Assembly (NCBI GenBank): GCA_041874755.1
Contig: CP102611.1
Location: 2,480,001-2,544,000 of the forward strand
Reading direction: 5' to 3'
Length of the DNA: 64,000 nucleotides
From: Chitinibacter sp. SCUT-21
Lineage (GTDB): Bacteria > Pseudomonadota > Gammaproteobacteria > Burkholderiales > Chitinibacteraceae
The notes beneath the pieces were generated by a model. The model saw nothing but the letters and a program-made list of their open reading frames with translations. It was not told the DNA's origin and ran no database searches. Position 1 is the first letter of the stretch, and every line of letters starts with the position of its first letter. This document shows positions 1 to 8,581 of the stretch, in pieces. Position numbers and translations under genes: made by a program.

Positions 1-371
1 ATCAAGCTGCAGGCAAATATGATGCAGTGCTCGTTGGGACTTACCAAGCCTTGGTTGACGAAAAAACGCAACAAAATATCGAAGCGGATGTCGTCATGAA
101 ATGGACGAACACCAATAGCAAAGTGCCCTTATTTGGTTTTTGGGATTTCCAAGTGGGGCGCGATGCCACCGTGGGCGGAGCGGTGATTGCCGGTTTTGAG
201 CAAGGCGAGGTCGCAGGGAAAATGACCAAGTCGCAATTGCAATTGCCCAAGCAAAGCCAAGCCATCAAGCAAGGCAGCACGGCTCGTTTGATGTTGAGCC
301 GCACTTTGGTTGAGCGCTGGAAATTAAGCATCCCCAGCGCGATGCAGAACCGAATTAGCTGGCTGCCTTAA
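1..371 (+). CDS. ABC-type substrate-binding protein, C-terminal part (5' truncated by window)
   Basis: The frame is open from base 3 and ends at a stop at 369-371, so the gene begins before the window. About 122 residues are visible. The segment VPLFGFWDFQVGRDATVGG followed by AGFEQGEVAGKM resembles the last lobe of the periplasmic ABC_sub_bind family (COG2984-like), where a sugar- or amino-acid-like ligand sits between two Rossmann lobes. In this family the domain is either a stand-alone binding protein or the sensor part of a larger signalling protein. The visible end stops right after the binding fold, which favours a stand-alone protein. The GTG at 27 is internal and not the start. The ligand cannot be told. 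Confidence 0.6.
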   Translation, partial: QAAGKYDAVLVGTYQALVDEKTQQNIEADVVMKWTNTNSKVPLFGFWDFQVGRDATVGGAVIAGFEQGEVAGKMTKSQLQLPKQSQAIKQGSTARLMLSRTLVERWKLSIPSAMQNRISWLP

Positions 372-381
372 GTAGCAAGGC

Positions 382-1548
382 TTATAGCTCGCCCGAGCGA
401 TCTTGCCCACGCAAGCCTGGCGCGGTTGCGCCTTCCAATCCGCGCGAGAAGGCGATGACTTTAAATAATTCGCCCATCTCTGCCTGACCTAATAATTTTT
501 GCAGCGCCGCTGCGGTGCGTAAGTATTCAACCGATTTGCTATCGAGTTGCGCCGCGCGATCCAAAATGCCGCAATCAATTAAATAGCTGGCCTGAGAGGT
601 ATAGCCGTCTAGCGCAAGGCCGGATTGCTCTGCGGCGCTATACATCGCAGAAAAATCCACGTGGCACGTTAAATCGGTCAGGCCCGGAAAGTGGAACATA
701 TCGTGCACCGTGTGGTGGCGATAATGGCCGATCAGCGTGCCCATGCTGCGCTCGGGATGATAAAACTCGCCGGCTGGAAAACCGTAATCAAGCATTAAAA
801 TCATGCCGCGTTTGAGGCTATTGGATAGCGCCTTGATAAAGCCTTGCGCTTCGATCTGGATTTCGCTGGTGTAGCCCGGAATCTGCGGCCACGTGGCGCA
901 AGTGGCCAAAATCGCCGCGTCTTTGCTTGGATCAAGCTGGCGGCTTTCCCATGCGAAACCGTCGTCGTTCGCGACAATGCCGCGCCGTTGCCATTCGCCA
1001 TCGTGAAGCTGTACGACTTCACACGGCATCGCGTCGAGCACTTCATTGCCAACGATGACGCCGGTAAACTCGCTCGGTAGCGAGTCTAGCCACACCGCGC
1101 GATCGGCCAAATGCGGCACCAAGGTTTGCAGCGTTTGCAATTGGCGCTCGCGCAATTCGCCCGATAATTCCAAAATGCCGTATTGCGCCGGCAATTGTTC
1201 CAATCGCTCAAGTTCAGCCAGAATTTGCGCCGCCAGTTGCCCCGTTCCCGCGCCGACTTCGATGACATTGCCGCCACTTTCGGCGAGCACATGTGCAATC
1301 GTCGTCGCGACGCAGCCGCCAAATAGCGGTGACAAGCCCGGCGCGGTAATAAAATCGCCTGCCGTACCAAACTTAGCCGCGCCGCCGCTGTAATAACCTA
1401 AACCGGGCGTGTAGAGCGCGAGTCGCATATAATCGACAAACGGCAGCCAGCCGCCGTTCGCGGCGATTTGCGCGCGAATGTGTTGGCACAGTTGCTCGCT
1501 GGCGGCGAGTGCTTCGGGGCTTGGGGTAGGCAGTTGCGCTTGAGTCAT
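382..1548 (-). CDS. Class I SAM-dependent methyltransferase, MidA/NDUFAF7 family
   Basis: This 388-residue protein matches the MidA/NDUFAF7 family (formerly DUF185). The SAM-binding glycine motif VIEVGAGTGQLA lies near residue 95, GNEVLDAMP near 165, and LDYGFPAGEFYHPERSMGTL near 255, all typical of the family. Mitochondrial NDUFAF7 methylates an arginine of a complex I subunit; the bacterial substrate is not established, so only methyltransferase activity is claimed. It is convergent with the truncated gene at the left edge, 10 bp away, and divergent from the SDR gene at 1617. The ATG at 1548 is the first good start. Confidence 0.85.
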   Translation of the reverse strand: MTQAQLPTPSPEALAASEQLCQHIRAQIAANGGWLPFVDYMRLALYTPGLGYYSGGAAKFGTAGDFITAPGLSPLFGGCVATTIAHVLAESGGNVIEVGAGTGQLAAQILAELERLEQLPAQYGILELSGELRERQLQTLQTLVPHLADRAVWLDSLPSEFTGVIVGNEVLDAMPCEVVQLHDGEWQRRGIVANDDGFAWESRQLDPSKDAAILATCATWPQIPGYTSEIQIEAQGFIKALSNSLKRGMILMLDYGFPAGEFYHPERSMGTLIGHYRHHTVHDMFHFPGLTDLTCHVDFSAMYSAAEQSGLALDGYTSQASYLIDCGILDRAAQLDSKSVEYLRTAAALQKLLGQAEMGELFKVIAFSRGLEGATAPGLRGQDRSGEL

Positions 1549-1616
1549 GGTGCGGGCAAGTCAAATTCAAACAAAACGCTATTGTATTGGGTTTTCATCG
1601 GTGAGATTGCGAAGTG

Positions 1617-2351
1617 ATGAATAAAGTCGTTCTGATTACCGGCGGTGCCAAGCGCGTTGGCGCGGGTATTGCGCGCTATTTGCACGCGCGCGGCTGGCGC
1701 GTGTTGCTGCACTATCGTGCATCCAGCGCCGAGGCGCAGGCTTTGGCCGATGAACTCAATGCGCTGCGCGCCGATTCAGTGGCTATTTATCAGCTCGATT
1801 TGCTGCAGATTGAACGCTTGCCCGAGCTCGTTGCCGCCGCCATCGCGCAATTTGGCCGCCTTGATGCGGTGATCAATAATGCGTCGTCTTTTTTCCCGAC
1901 GCCGATTGGCGAGTTTAGCGAGGCGGCGTGGACCGATTTGCTTGGCTCAAACCTGAAAGCGCCGCTGTTTTTAGCACAAGCCGCGTGCGATGAGTTAAAG
2001 AAAACCCAAGGCTGCATCGTCAGCATTGCCGATATTCACGTCGAGCGACCTTTTCCGTTGCATACCTTGTATACCGTGGCGAAAGCGGGTTTGGTTGCGA
2101 TGACTAAATCACTGGCGCGTGAATTAGCGCCAAATGTGCGCGTCAATGCCGTGGCGCCCGGCGCAAATATTTGGCCGGATGACGGGGGTATCTTTACGCA
2201 AGAATCGCGCAGTCAGATCTTGGGGTCGATACCACTGGGACGTATTGGTCGGCCCGATGATTTGGCGCAAGCGATTCACTTTTTACTCGAAGCGCCGTAT
2301 CTGACGGGCGTGGTGTTGCCGGTCGACGGCGGGCGCAGCGTCGTTTTGTAG
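1617..2351 (+). CDS. Pteridine reductase-like short-chain dehydrogenase (FolM type)
   Basis: A 244-residue SDR with the NADPH-binding motif TGGAKRVG near the N-terminus. The arginine in TGX3RXG is characteristic of pteridine reductases such as PTR1 and FolM, which reduce dihydrobiopterin, dihydromonapterin or dihydrofolate. Other SDR marks are [10 protein letters not shown] near residue 90, the catalytic YTVAK pair near 155, and PG followed by an acidic loop. A C-terminal segment [12 protein letters not shown] closes the fold. GTG 1614 directly precedes ATG 1617 and either could start; ATG was chosen. A strong terminator hairpin lies between this gene and ttcA. Confidence 0.83.
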   Translation: MNKVVLITGGAKRVGAGIARYLHARGWRVLLHYRASSAEAQALADELNALRADSVAIYQLDLLQIERLPELVAAAIAQFGRLDAVINNASSFFPTPIGEFSEAAWTDLLGSNLKAPLFLAQAACDELKKTQGCIVSIADIHVERPFPLHTLYTVAKAGLVAMTKSLARELAPNVRVNAVAPGANIWPDDGGIFTQESRSQILGSIPLGRIGRPDDLAQAIHFLLEAPYLTGVVLPVDGGRSVVL

Positions 2352-2425
2352 GCTGTATTGCCGGCTAAAAGGCGCGACTTGTAAGGCGTTTTGCGGTAAA
2401 ATCGCTGGCAATTCAATCATCTATC

Positions 2426-2457
2426 ACGGGGCGGCCAAGCTGCCCCGTCGCTTTTTT
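2426..2457 (+). terminator. Intrinsic terminator or attenuator abutting ttcA
   Basis: A 10-bp stem, ACGGGGCGGC with GCTGCCCCGT around a CAA loop (one G-T pair), is followed after CG-C by six T residues. The T-run ends at the base before the ttcA ATG. A TAAAAT -10-like box lies upstream at 2397-2402. The hairpin could end the SDR transcript or sit in the ttcA leader. Confidence 0.75.
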
Positions 2458-3408
2458 ATGACCGATACCGTGCTTACTGACGACGAAGTTGCGCGTCAAA
2501 CCGAGGCTGCGAAAAAGCAGCAATATAATTTCAATAAACTCGCCAAGCGTTTGCGCCACAATGTGGGCGACGCGATCAATCATTTCAATATGATCGAAGA
2601 GGGTGATCGGGTAATGGTGTGTCTGTCGGGCGGCAAAGACAGCTACACGATGCTCGATATTTTGCTCAGCCTGCAAAAATCAGCACCGATTAATTTTTCG
2701 ATTGTCGCGGTCAATCTCGACCAGAAACAACCGGGTTTTCCTGAGCATGTTTTGCCTGAATATCTGAGCAAAATCGGCGTTGAATACCGCATTGTCGAAG
2801 AAGATACGTATTCGATTGTGACGCGCGTGATCGAGCCGGGCAAAACCACCTGTAGCCTGTGTTCACGCCTGCGTCGCGGCATTTTGTACCGCGTGGCCGA
2901 TGAGCTGGGCGCGACCAAAATTGCTTTGGGTCACCACCGTGATGATATTTTGGCGACGCTGTTTTTGAATATGTTCTACGGCGGCAAACTCAAAGGCATG
3001 CCACCGAAATTGGTGTCGGACGACGGCAAGCATATGGTGATTCGCCCGCTGGCTTACTGCAAAGAAAAAGACATCGAGAAATACGCGATCGCGAAAGAAT
3101 TCCCGATTATTCCGTGCAACCTGTGCGGCTCGCAGCCGAATTTGCAGCGCCAAGTGGTGGGCGAAATGTTGCGCGATTGGGATAAACGCTTTCCTGGCCG
3201 TTTGGAGACGATGTTCTCTGCGACGTGCAATGTGGTGCCATCGCATTTGAATGACCCAAGCATTTATGACTTTGTAAACGCCAAAGCTGACGGCACACCG
3301 CGCGCTGATGGCGATAAAGCGTTTGATAAAGAAGAATTTAAAGACCCAAGCCGGATTTCGATTTTTGCGACTAAATCGCTCGACAGCGGCTGCGGGAGCG
3401 ACGATTAA
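2458..3408 (+). CDS. ttcA: tRNA 2-thiocytidine(32) synthetase TtcA
   Basis: TtcA adenylates and thiolates cytidine 32 of certain tRNAs and uses an iron-sulfur cluster. The 316-residue protein has the PP-loop SGGKDS near residue 58 and the paired cysteine motifs [10 protein letters not shown] and [11 protein letters not shown] that bind the cluster. Long stretches ([31 protein letters not shown]) match the E. coli protein as I remember it. No Shine-Dalgarno is visible: the ATG follows a hairpin and T-run directly. In-frame GTG 2470 is an alternative but has no better ribosome site. The stop overlaps the start of the next gene (TAATG), so the two are translationally coupled. Confidence 0.96.
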   Translation: MTDTVLTDDEVARQTEAAKKQQYNFNKLAKRLRHNVGDAINHFNMIEEGDRVMVCLSGGKDSYTMLDILLSLQKSAPINFSIVAVNLDQKQPGFPEHVLPEYLSKIGVEYRIVEEDTYSIVTRVIEPGKTTCSLCSRLRRGILYRVADELGATKIALGHHRDDILATLFLNMFYGGKLKGMPPKLVSDDGKHMVIRPLAYCKEKDIEKYAIAKEFPIIPCNLCGSQPNLQRQVVGEMLRDWDKRFPGRLETMFSATCNVVPSHLNDPSIYDFVNAKADGTPRADGDKAFDKEEFKDPSRISIFATKSLDSGCGSDD

Positions 3409-4196
3409 TGTTATTTCGCTCTAAACGATTTTCTAAAGCCAACGACGACGACATCGTGATCGATGTGTCAGAAGAGGGCGGCATTCGCAAACTGCATTTT
3501 GGTCAAGACGATACGCAAAGCGCGATGAAAATTAACGCGCCAAATGAATTGCTATTGGCCTACTCGCGCTGCGTGTTTGGTAGCCTGCTATTTCTTGATC
3601 CGCCGCGCGATATGTTGCTGATTGGTTTGGGTGGCGGCTCGATTGCCAAATGGGTGCATGAATATCTGCCGGAAACCAAGCTCACTTGCGTTGAGTTGCA
3701 CCAGCAAGTGGTGAATGTGGCGCGCAGCATGTTTTACCTGCCGCCCGACGATGAGCGCTTAACGGTGCTGACCGCCGATGGCGCTGCGCATGTGTACGGC
3801 ATGGAAGACGAATCGGTCGATATGATTATGATGGACGCGTATTCGTCGACTGGCATTGCCGCGCCACTGGCGAACGCCGATTTTTTCCAAGCATGCAAAA
3901 ATAAGCTGACCGATAACGGCGTGCTGGCGGTCAATTTGTGGAGTATTGATCGCAAATTTGATCAGTATTGCGCGCAAATTTCGGAAATCTTTGACGGCCG
4001 TTTGCTGTGTCTGCCGGCGCGGCAAAAAGGCAATGTGATTGCATTTGCGTTTACCCGTGGGCAAAACAGCCCGCAGTGGGAGCGTTTGGCGGATAAGGCG
4101 AAAAAACTCGAAGCGCAATATGGCTTGGAGTTTGGCGAGTTTGTCAGCGATTTGGCCAAAATGAACCCGCATAACGATAGACGTTTGTTTATCTGA
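3408..4196 (+). CDS. Spermidine synthase-like methyltransferase-fold protein
   Basis: A 262-residue protein with the spermidine-synthase Rossmann core: LLIGLGGGSIAKW near residue 68, LTCVELHQQVVNVAR near 94, ADGAAHVYG near 122 and MIMMDAYSSTG near 139. In true SpeE proteins the glycine loop is usually GGGDGG and the acceptor-binding tetrad is complete. Here the loop reads GLGGGSIAKW, so aminopropyl transfer is uncertain and this is better called a spermidine/spermine synthase-domain protein. It overlaps ttcA by one base, suggesting co-translation. The transporter potABCD lies about 47 kb away, with no direct link. Confidence 0.75.
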   Translation: MLFRSKRFSKANDDDIVIDVSEEGGIRKLHFGQDDTQSAMKINAPNELLLAYSRCVFGSLLFLDPPRDMLLIGLGGGSIAKWVHEYLPETKLTCVELHQQVVNVARSMFYLPPDDERLTVLTADGAAHVYGMEDESVDMIMMDAYSSTGIAAPLANADFFQACKNKLTDNGVLAVNLWSIDRKFDQYCAQISEIFDGRLLCLPARQKGNVIAFAFTRGQNSPQWERLADKAKKLEAQYGLEFGEFVSDLAKMNPHNDRRLFI

Positions 4197-4335
4197 TTTT
4201 ACTTTTGTGCTGCAGTAACGGCGTTTGCCGATGTGCCACGCTGAAAGTCGCGCGCAGATTGCATTTAAAGGTTTGCAAGAGCGCGCGGATGTGAAAAAAT
4301 TAAGGTAATCAACGAAATCTAACATAGGTAGTTTT

Positions 4336-4839
4336 ATGCTCGACCGTGACGGCTATCGGCCAAACGTCGGCATCATCATTGTTAACCGCCAAAACCAAGT
4401 GTTTTGGGGCAAACGGGTGCGTGAGCACTCATGGCAGTTCCCGCAGGGTGGTATCAAGCAGGGGGAAACCCCAGAGCAAGCCATGTTCCGCGAGTTGGCC
4501 GAAGAAGTTGGTCTATTGCCGGAGCATGTTGAAATCGTCGGTCGGACGCGGGATTGGGTGAAATATGATGTGCCGACCAACTGGGTGCGCCGCGAATGGC
4601 GCGGTACCTATAAGGGTCAAAAGCAGATCTGGTTCTTGTTGCGACTGATCGGACGCGATTCCGATGTGTGTTTGCGCAAGACGACGCATCCAGAATTTGA
4701 TGCGTGGCGCTGGAATGAATATTGGTCGCCGCTGGATGCGGTTATTGAATTCAAGCGCGGGGTCTATGAAGCAGCATTGGGTGAACTGGCGCGTTTAATT
4801 GGTCAGACACAAGATCCGCCGCTGTTGGGTGGTAATTAA
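4336..4839 (+). CDS. rppH: RNA pyrophosphohydrolase RppH (Nudix)
   Basis: RppH removes pyrophosphate from 5'-triphosphorylated RNA and so starts 5'-end-dependent mRNA decay. The 167-residue protein opens with [17 protein letters not shown], the usual start of the family. It carries a full Nudix box, [20 protein letters not shown] then VGL, near residues 37-59, with all metal-binding glutamates. [15 protein letters not shown] sequence (here [14 protein letters not shown]) marks the C-terminal half. A terminator follows at once, and pilS begins just past it, an order seen in relatives. Confidence 0.95.
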   Translation: MLDRDGYRPNVGIIIVNRQNQVFWGKRVREHSWQFPQGGIKQGETPEQAMFRELAEEVGLLPEHVEIVGRTRDWVKYDVPTNWVRREWRGTYKGQKQIWFLLRLIGRDSDVCLRKTTHPEFDAWRWNEYWSPLDAVIEFKRGVYEAALGELARLIGQTQDPPLLGGN

Positions 4840-4843
4840 CACA

Positions 4844-4868
4844 CGGGTGGCTTTGGCCGCCCGTTTTT
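4844..4868 (+). terminator. Terminator after rppH
   Basis: CGGGTGGC and GCCGCCCG form an 8-bp stem (one T-G pair) around TTTG, followed by TTTTT. The T-run ends only 4 bases before GTG 4873 and 13 before ATG 4882 of pilS. Confidence 0.8.
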
Positions 4869-4881
4869 ATTTGTGCGAAGA

Positions 4882-6465
4882 ATGACGCAAACCAATCGCA
4901 GTATTAGCGAAGCGCTGTGGCGCTCACTGGCCTTATTTAATGTATTTCGATTGCTGACCATTATCGGTTTGATGGTGGGCATCTACACGTTCACCCATGC
5001 ATCTTGGGCGCGCGGTGACGAGCGCCTCGTTATCTCGGCGATTCTGGGTGTATACACGCTGTTTGCTTTGGTATTTATCTGGGCGATAGCCAAGCGCTGG
5101 CCGCGTTTTGATTTGCAATTGTCCTGCCAAGTAATGGTCGATATCACGATGATTGTCGGCTTGATGCATTTTGGTGGGGGAATTAAAAGCGGTCTCGGTA
5201 TTTTGCTGTTACCGTATCTAGCCGCTGCCGGCTTGATTGCGCGTGGCCGAATGAGTTTGTTTCACGCATCGATTGCGACGATTGCGCTGTTGTTAGAGTT
5301 GAGTTGGGCGTACTTGACGGGGGATGTGGACGAAATCAACCCAATGTCGAGCGCGCTGCTATCAATTGCTAGTTTTGCCGTCGCTTGGTTGGCGTTTCGT
5401 CTATCCCGTTATGCGGAAGAAAACCGTGTTCTGGCCGAACAGCGTAGTATTGATTTGGCTAATTTAGCTCAGGTCAACGAGCGTATTTTGCAAGACGTGT
5501 CCGACGGTGTCTTTGTGGTGGATGAGCAAGGCTTGATCCGCCAATACAATGAACAAGCGGTGCGGGTGACAGGGCTTAGACCCGAAATTGGTTCACAGTT
5601 GTCAGCCGATATTCCCGAGTTATCTGCCCCTTTGGCACGTTGGCGCTTGCAGCAGGGTGTGGCGACGGAATTGGTACAAACCGCCGATGGTCGCAATACG
5701 CTGCGGGCGCGTTTTGTGCCCTTAAGTGCCGACGGCAATAGTAGCGTGTTAATTTATCTGGAAGACATGGCTCGTTTGCGACGCGAAGCGCAGCAGTTAA
5801 AGTTAGCTGCTTTGGGGCGTTTAACGGCCAATTTAGCGCATGAGATTCGCAATCCATTGGGCGCCATTAGCCACGCAGCTGAGCTGTTGCAAGAAGAGGC
5901 GAATGAGAGTCCTTATCTGCAAAAACTCACGCGGATTATTACCGATAATAGCCAACGACTTGAGCGGATGGTGAAAGATGTGCTGGAACTTAATCGGCGT
6001 GATCGGGTGAATCGACAAGATATTAAGTTGGCTGAATGGTTGGCAACGTTTAATGAACAATTTGAATTGCAAGAAAAAACAGGCGTGGCGATCTCGATAG
6101 AATGTGATTCACACGTTTTGGTGCGCTTTGATTCCGGGCATCTACAGCAAGTATTGTGGAATTTGGCGCGCAATGGTTGGCGTTATTGCACCCAAAAAGC
6201 CGGTAGTTTGCATATGGTCGTAACCCGTCAACATGATTTTTGGGTGCTCGATGTAGTTAATGATGGGCCGCCTGTGCCGGCGGATGCGCAATCACAATTG
6301 TTTGAACCTTTTTTCACCACTGAAAGTAAAGGCACGGGCTTGGGCTTGTACATTGCGCGTGAAATTTGTGCAGCGAATGGTGCTTTGCTCGAATATATCT
6401 CGCCGCCCAACGGCGGAGCTTGCTTCCGTATAGTTTTTGGATACTCTGATGGCCAAAAAATCTAA
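4882..6465 (+). CDS. pilS: Sensor histidine kinase PilS (type IV pilus regulation)
   Basis: A membrane histidine kinase of about 527 residues. About six hydrophobic segments lie between residues 15 and 180, the PilS-type membrane sensor. A PAS-like region follows near 200-290 (DVSDGVFVVDEQGLIRQYN), then the HisKA box AHEIRNPLGAISHAAEL with the phospho-accepting His, and a HATPase domain (NLARNGW, FEPFFTTESKGTGLGLYIA). PilS works with PilR and sigma-54 to control pilin genes in Pseudomonas and Neisseriales relatives. The gene overlaps pilR by 17 bases. Start ATG 4882 is preferred; GTG 4873 is possible, and neither has a strong ribosome site. Confidence 0.88.
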   Translation: MTQTNRSISEALWRSLALFNVFRLLTIIGLMVGIYTFTHASWARGDERLVISAILGVYTLFALVFIWAIAKRWPRFDLQLSCQVMVDITMIVGLMHFGGGIKSGLGILLLPYLAAAGLIARGRMSLFHASIATIALLLELSWAYLTGDVDEINPMSSALLSIASFAVAWLAFRLSRYAEENRVLAEQRSIDLANLAQVNERILQDVSDGVFVVDEQGLIRQYNEQAVRVTGLRPEIGSQLSADIPELSAPLARWRLQQGVATELVQTADGRNTLRARFVPLSADGNSSVLIYLEDMARLRREAQQLKLAALGRLTANLAHEIRNPLGAISHAAELLQEEANESPYLQKLTRIITDNSQRLERMVKDVLELNRRDRVNRQDIKLAEWLATFNEQFELQEKTGVAISIECDSHVLVRFDSGHLQQVLWNLARNGWRYCTQKAGSLHMVVTRQHDFWVLDVVNDGPPVPADAQSQLFEPFFTTESKGTGLGLYIAREICAANGALLEYISPPNGGACFRIVFGYSDGQKI

Positions 6466-7828
6466 AGTTCTACCGCGCGTGCTCGTCGTCGATGATGAGC
6501 CCGATCTGGCTGATTTACTCGAGCTGACCTTATTAAAGATGGGCTTGGATGTGGTCAAAGCGAATGGCGTTAGTGTCGCTAAAAAACAGCTCGATTCACA
6601 GCGATTTGATCTGTGCTTAAGTGATATGCGCATGCCGGATGGCGAAGGGCTTGAGTTGGTCAAGCATATCCAAGCTCAGCGTTTAGACGTGCCGATTGCG
6701 ATTTTTACCGCCTATGGTAGTACCGATAATGCGATTGCCGCGTTGAAAGCGGGCGCTTTTGACTATTTGGCCAAACCTGTTTCGCTGGAGCAACTACGCA
6801 CCTTGGTTAAATCGGCACTCAAGTTGGAGCCGGTCGAAGCCGCGGTGCAGCAAGCTGTTTCGCCCGACAACCCATTGTTGGGCTCGTCACCCGCGCTGCT
6901 GCACGTGCTGGGCTTGGTCGATAAATTGGCGCGTAATTTGGCACCCGTGTATATCACTGGTGAATCAGGCTCGGGTAAAGAGCGGGCCGCACGTTTGATT
7001 CACGCTAAATCAGCTCGGGCGGATAAACCGTTTATTGCGGTGAACTGTGGCGCAATTCCTGAAAACCTGATGGAAAGTGAATTTTTTGGTTATCGCAAAG
7101 GCGCATTTACCGGTGCCAATGAAGACCGCGATGGTTTTTTTCAGGCAGCGCATGGCGGAACCTTGTTTTTAGATGAAGTCGCCGATTTACCCTTGGCGAT
7201 GCAGGTGAAATTGCTGCGCGTGATTCAAGAGCGCAAAGTACGCCAAGTCGGTGGCGTGATCGAAACTGATATTGATGTGCGTATTATTTCGGCCACGCAC
7301 CAAAATCTGGCGAAATGCGTCGAGATCGGCAAGTTTAGGCAAGATTTGTATTATCGGCTGAATGTGATCGAGCTCAAAATGCCGCCGTTGCGGGAAATGG
7401 GCGAAGATGTATTGCTGATTGCGCAGGCGGTGCTGAAGAAAATCGCGCAACGACATCATCTCGATGCGCCGACCCTGATGCCCGATGCTTTGCAGGCGCT
7501 GCGCCGTTATGATTTTCCGGGCAATGTGCGTGAGCTAGAAAATCTGCTGGAACGTGCATTAGCGCTGTCCGATGGCGCGCATATTTATGCCGAAGATTTG
7601 CATATTCAGCAAGATAGCGCCGATCGCGCTGAAGCGCAGGCGGCCAATTTAGGTGACACTTATCCATTGCAGGATTACCTCGATCGCGTGGAAAAAGCGG
7701 CAATTTTGGCGGCGCTGGATAAAACCAATTTTAATCGCACCCAAGCTGCAAAACTGCTAGGCATCACGTTCCGTAGCATGCGTTATCGGCTTGATCGCCT
7801 TGGAATTTGCCAAGAAGGCGATGAATGA
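6449..7828 (+). CDS. pilR: Sigma-54-dependent response regulator PilR
   Basis: An NtrC-family activator of 459 residues, partner of the overlapping pilS. The receiver domain starts RVLVVDDEPDLADLL, with the phosphorylation site in LCLSDMRMPDGEGL and the conserved lysine in DYLAKPV. The AAA+ domain has Walker A GESGSGKE, the sigma-54 contact loop GAFTGA, Walker B GTLFLDEVADLP and the R-finger region. The C-terminal Fis-type helix-turn-helix is NFNRTQAAKLLGITFRSMRY. A TTG at 6437 is a weaker in-frame start; ATG 6449 places the receiver domain properly. A palindromic element and ampD follow. Confidence 0.9.
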   Translation: MAKKSKVLPRVLVVDDEPDLADLLELTLLKMGLDVVKANGVSVAKKQLDSQRFDLCLSDMRMPDGEGLELVKHIQAQRLDVPIAIFTAYGSTDNAIAALKAGAFDYLAKPVSLEQLRTLVKSALKLEPVEAAVQQAVSPDNPLLGSSPALLHVLGLVDKLARNLAPVYITGESGSGKERAARLIHAKSARADKPFIAVNCGAIPENLMESEFFGYRKGAFTGANEDRDGFFQAAHGGTLFLDEVADLPLAMQVKLLRVIQERKVRQVGGVIETDIDVRIISATHQNLAKCVEIGKFRQDLYYRLNVIELKMPPLREMGEDVLLIAQAVLKKIAQRHHLDAPTLMPDALQALRRYDFPGNVRELENLLERALALSDGAHIYAEDLHIQQDSADRAEAQAANLGDTYPLQDYLDRVEKAAILAALDKTNFNRTQAAKLLGITFRSMRYRLDRLGICQEGDE

Positions 7829-7831
7829 TGC

Positions 7832-7882
7832 AGGGTATTGCTCTGTAGCTATTGTTAAATAATTATTAAGAGGCAATACCCT
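7832..7882. repeat. 51-bp palindromic element, copy 1
   Basis: Arms AGGGTATTGC (7832-7841) and GCAATACCCT (7873-7882) are a perfect 10-bp inverted repeat around a 31-bp AT-rich centre, which itself contains the palindrome AATAATTATT (7858-7867). The right arm ends at the base before the ampD ATG, and the likely ribosome site AAGAGG lies just inside that arm. The same arms and the same total length recur at 56031-56081. Confidence 0.7.
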
Positions 7883-8473
7883 ATGCAGGATTTGCAGCGG
7901 TTTCAAATTGATGACGCCGGTTGGTGTGCCGCGGCGCGTTGCGTGCCCAGCCCCAATTGCGATGAACGTACGCCTGCAATGCCTATTGATATGGTCGTCA
8001 TCCATAATATCCATCTGCCACCTCAGCCGCCCGGATGCCGCGAGTTTGGCGGCGCAGATATTGAGCGGCTGTTTACCAATTGCTTGAATCCAGATGATCA
8101 TGCTTGTTACGCCGAGTTGGCGAACTTGCGAGTTTCGGCGCATTTTTTGATTCGCCGCGACGGAGAATTACTGCAATTTGTTTCGTGCAATCAACGGGCT
8201 TGGCACGCGGGTATTTCTAGCTGGCAAGGACGAGAGCGGTGTAATGATTTTTCGATAGGTATTGAGCTAGAGGGCTCGGATTTCGTGCCTTTTGAAGCCA
8301 TACAGTATGTGGTGCTGAATAATTTATTATCTGCTTTGGACGTGCGTTACCCATTGCAATCTCTGGTTGGGCATTCTGACATCGCTCCGCTGCGAAAAAC
8401 TGATCCGGGGCCTTTTTTTGACTGGGCAAATTTGCCTTTGCCGCTGCAGAAATTACGACAAACTGCCTCCTAA
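7883..8473 (+). CDS. ampD: 1,6-anhydro-N-acetylmuramyl-L-alanine amidase AmpD
   Basis: AmpD cleaves the peptide from anhydro-muropeptides in the cytoplasm during cell-wall recycling; its loss often derepresses AmpC beta-lactamases. The 196-residue protein has the family opening (SPNCDERTP near 30), the first zinc His in MVVIHNIHLPP, HFLIRRDGELLQFV, and the other ligands in VGHSDIAPLRKTDPGPFFDW. There is no signal peptide, as expected for the cytosolic enzyme rather than AmiD. The ribosome site AAGAGG lies about 9 nt upstream, inside a 51-bp palindrome. No ampR or ampC is in the window. Confidence 0.94.
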   Translation: MQDLQRFQIDDAGWCAAARCVPSPNCDERTPAMPIDMVVIHNIHLPPQPPGCREFGGADIERLFTNCLNPDDHACYAELANLRVSAHFLIRRDGELLQFVSCNQRAWHAGISSWQGRERCNDFSIGIELEGSDFVPFEAIQYVVLNNLLSALDVRYPLQSLVGHSDIAPLRKTDPGPFFDWANLPLPLQKLRQTAS

Positions 8474-8581
8474 CGACAAAATGTCTTATTTTGGTGCATT
8501 GCCGCAACGTTTGTATTGAAATCATGCATTTACGGTGGAGCGGGCATATAATCCGCTTCCCATTTTGGACAAATTGACATC

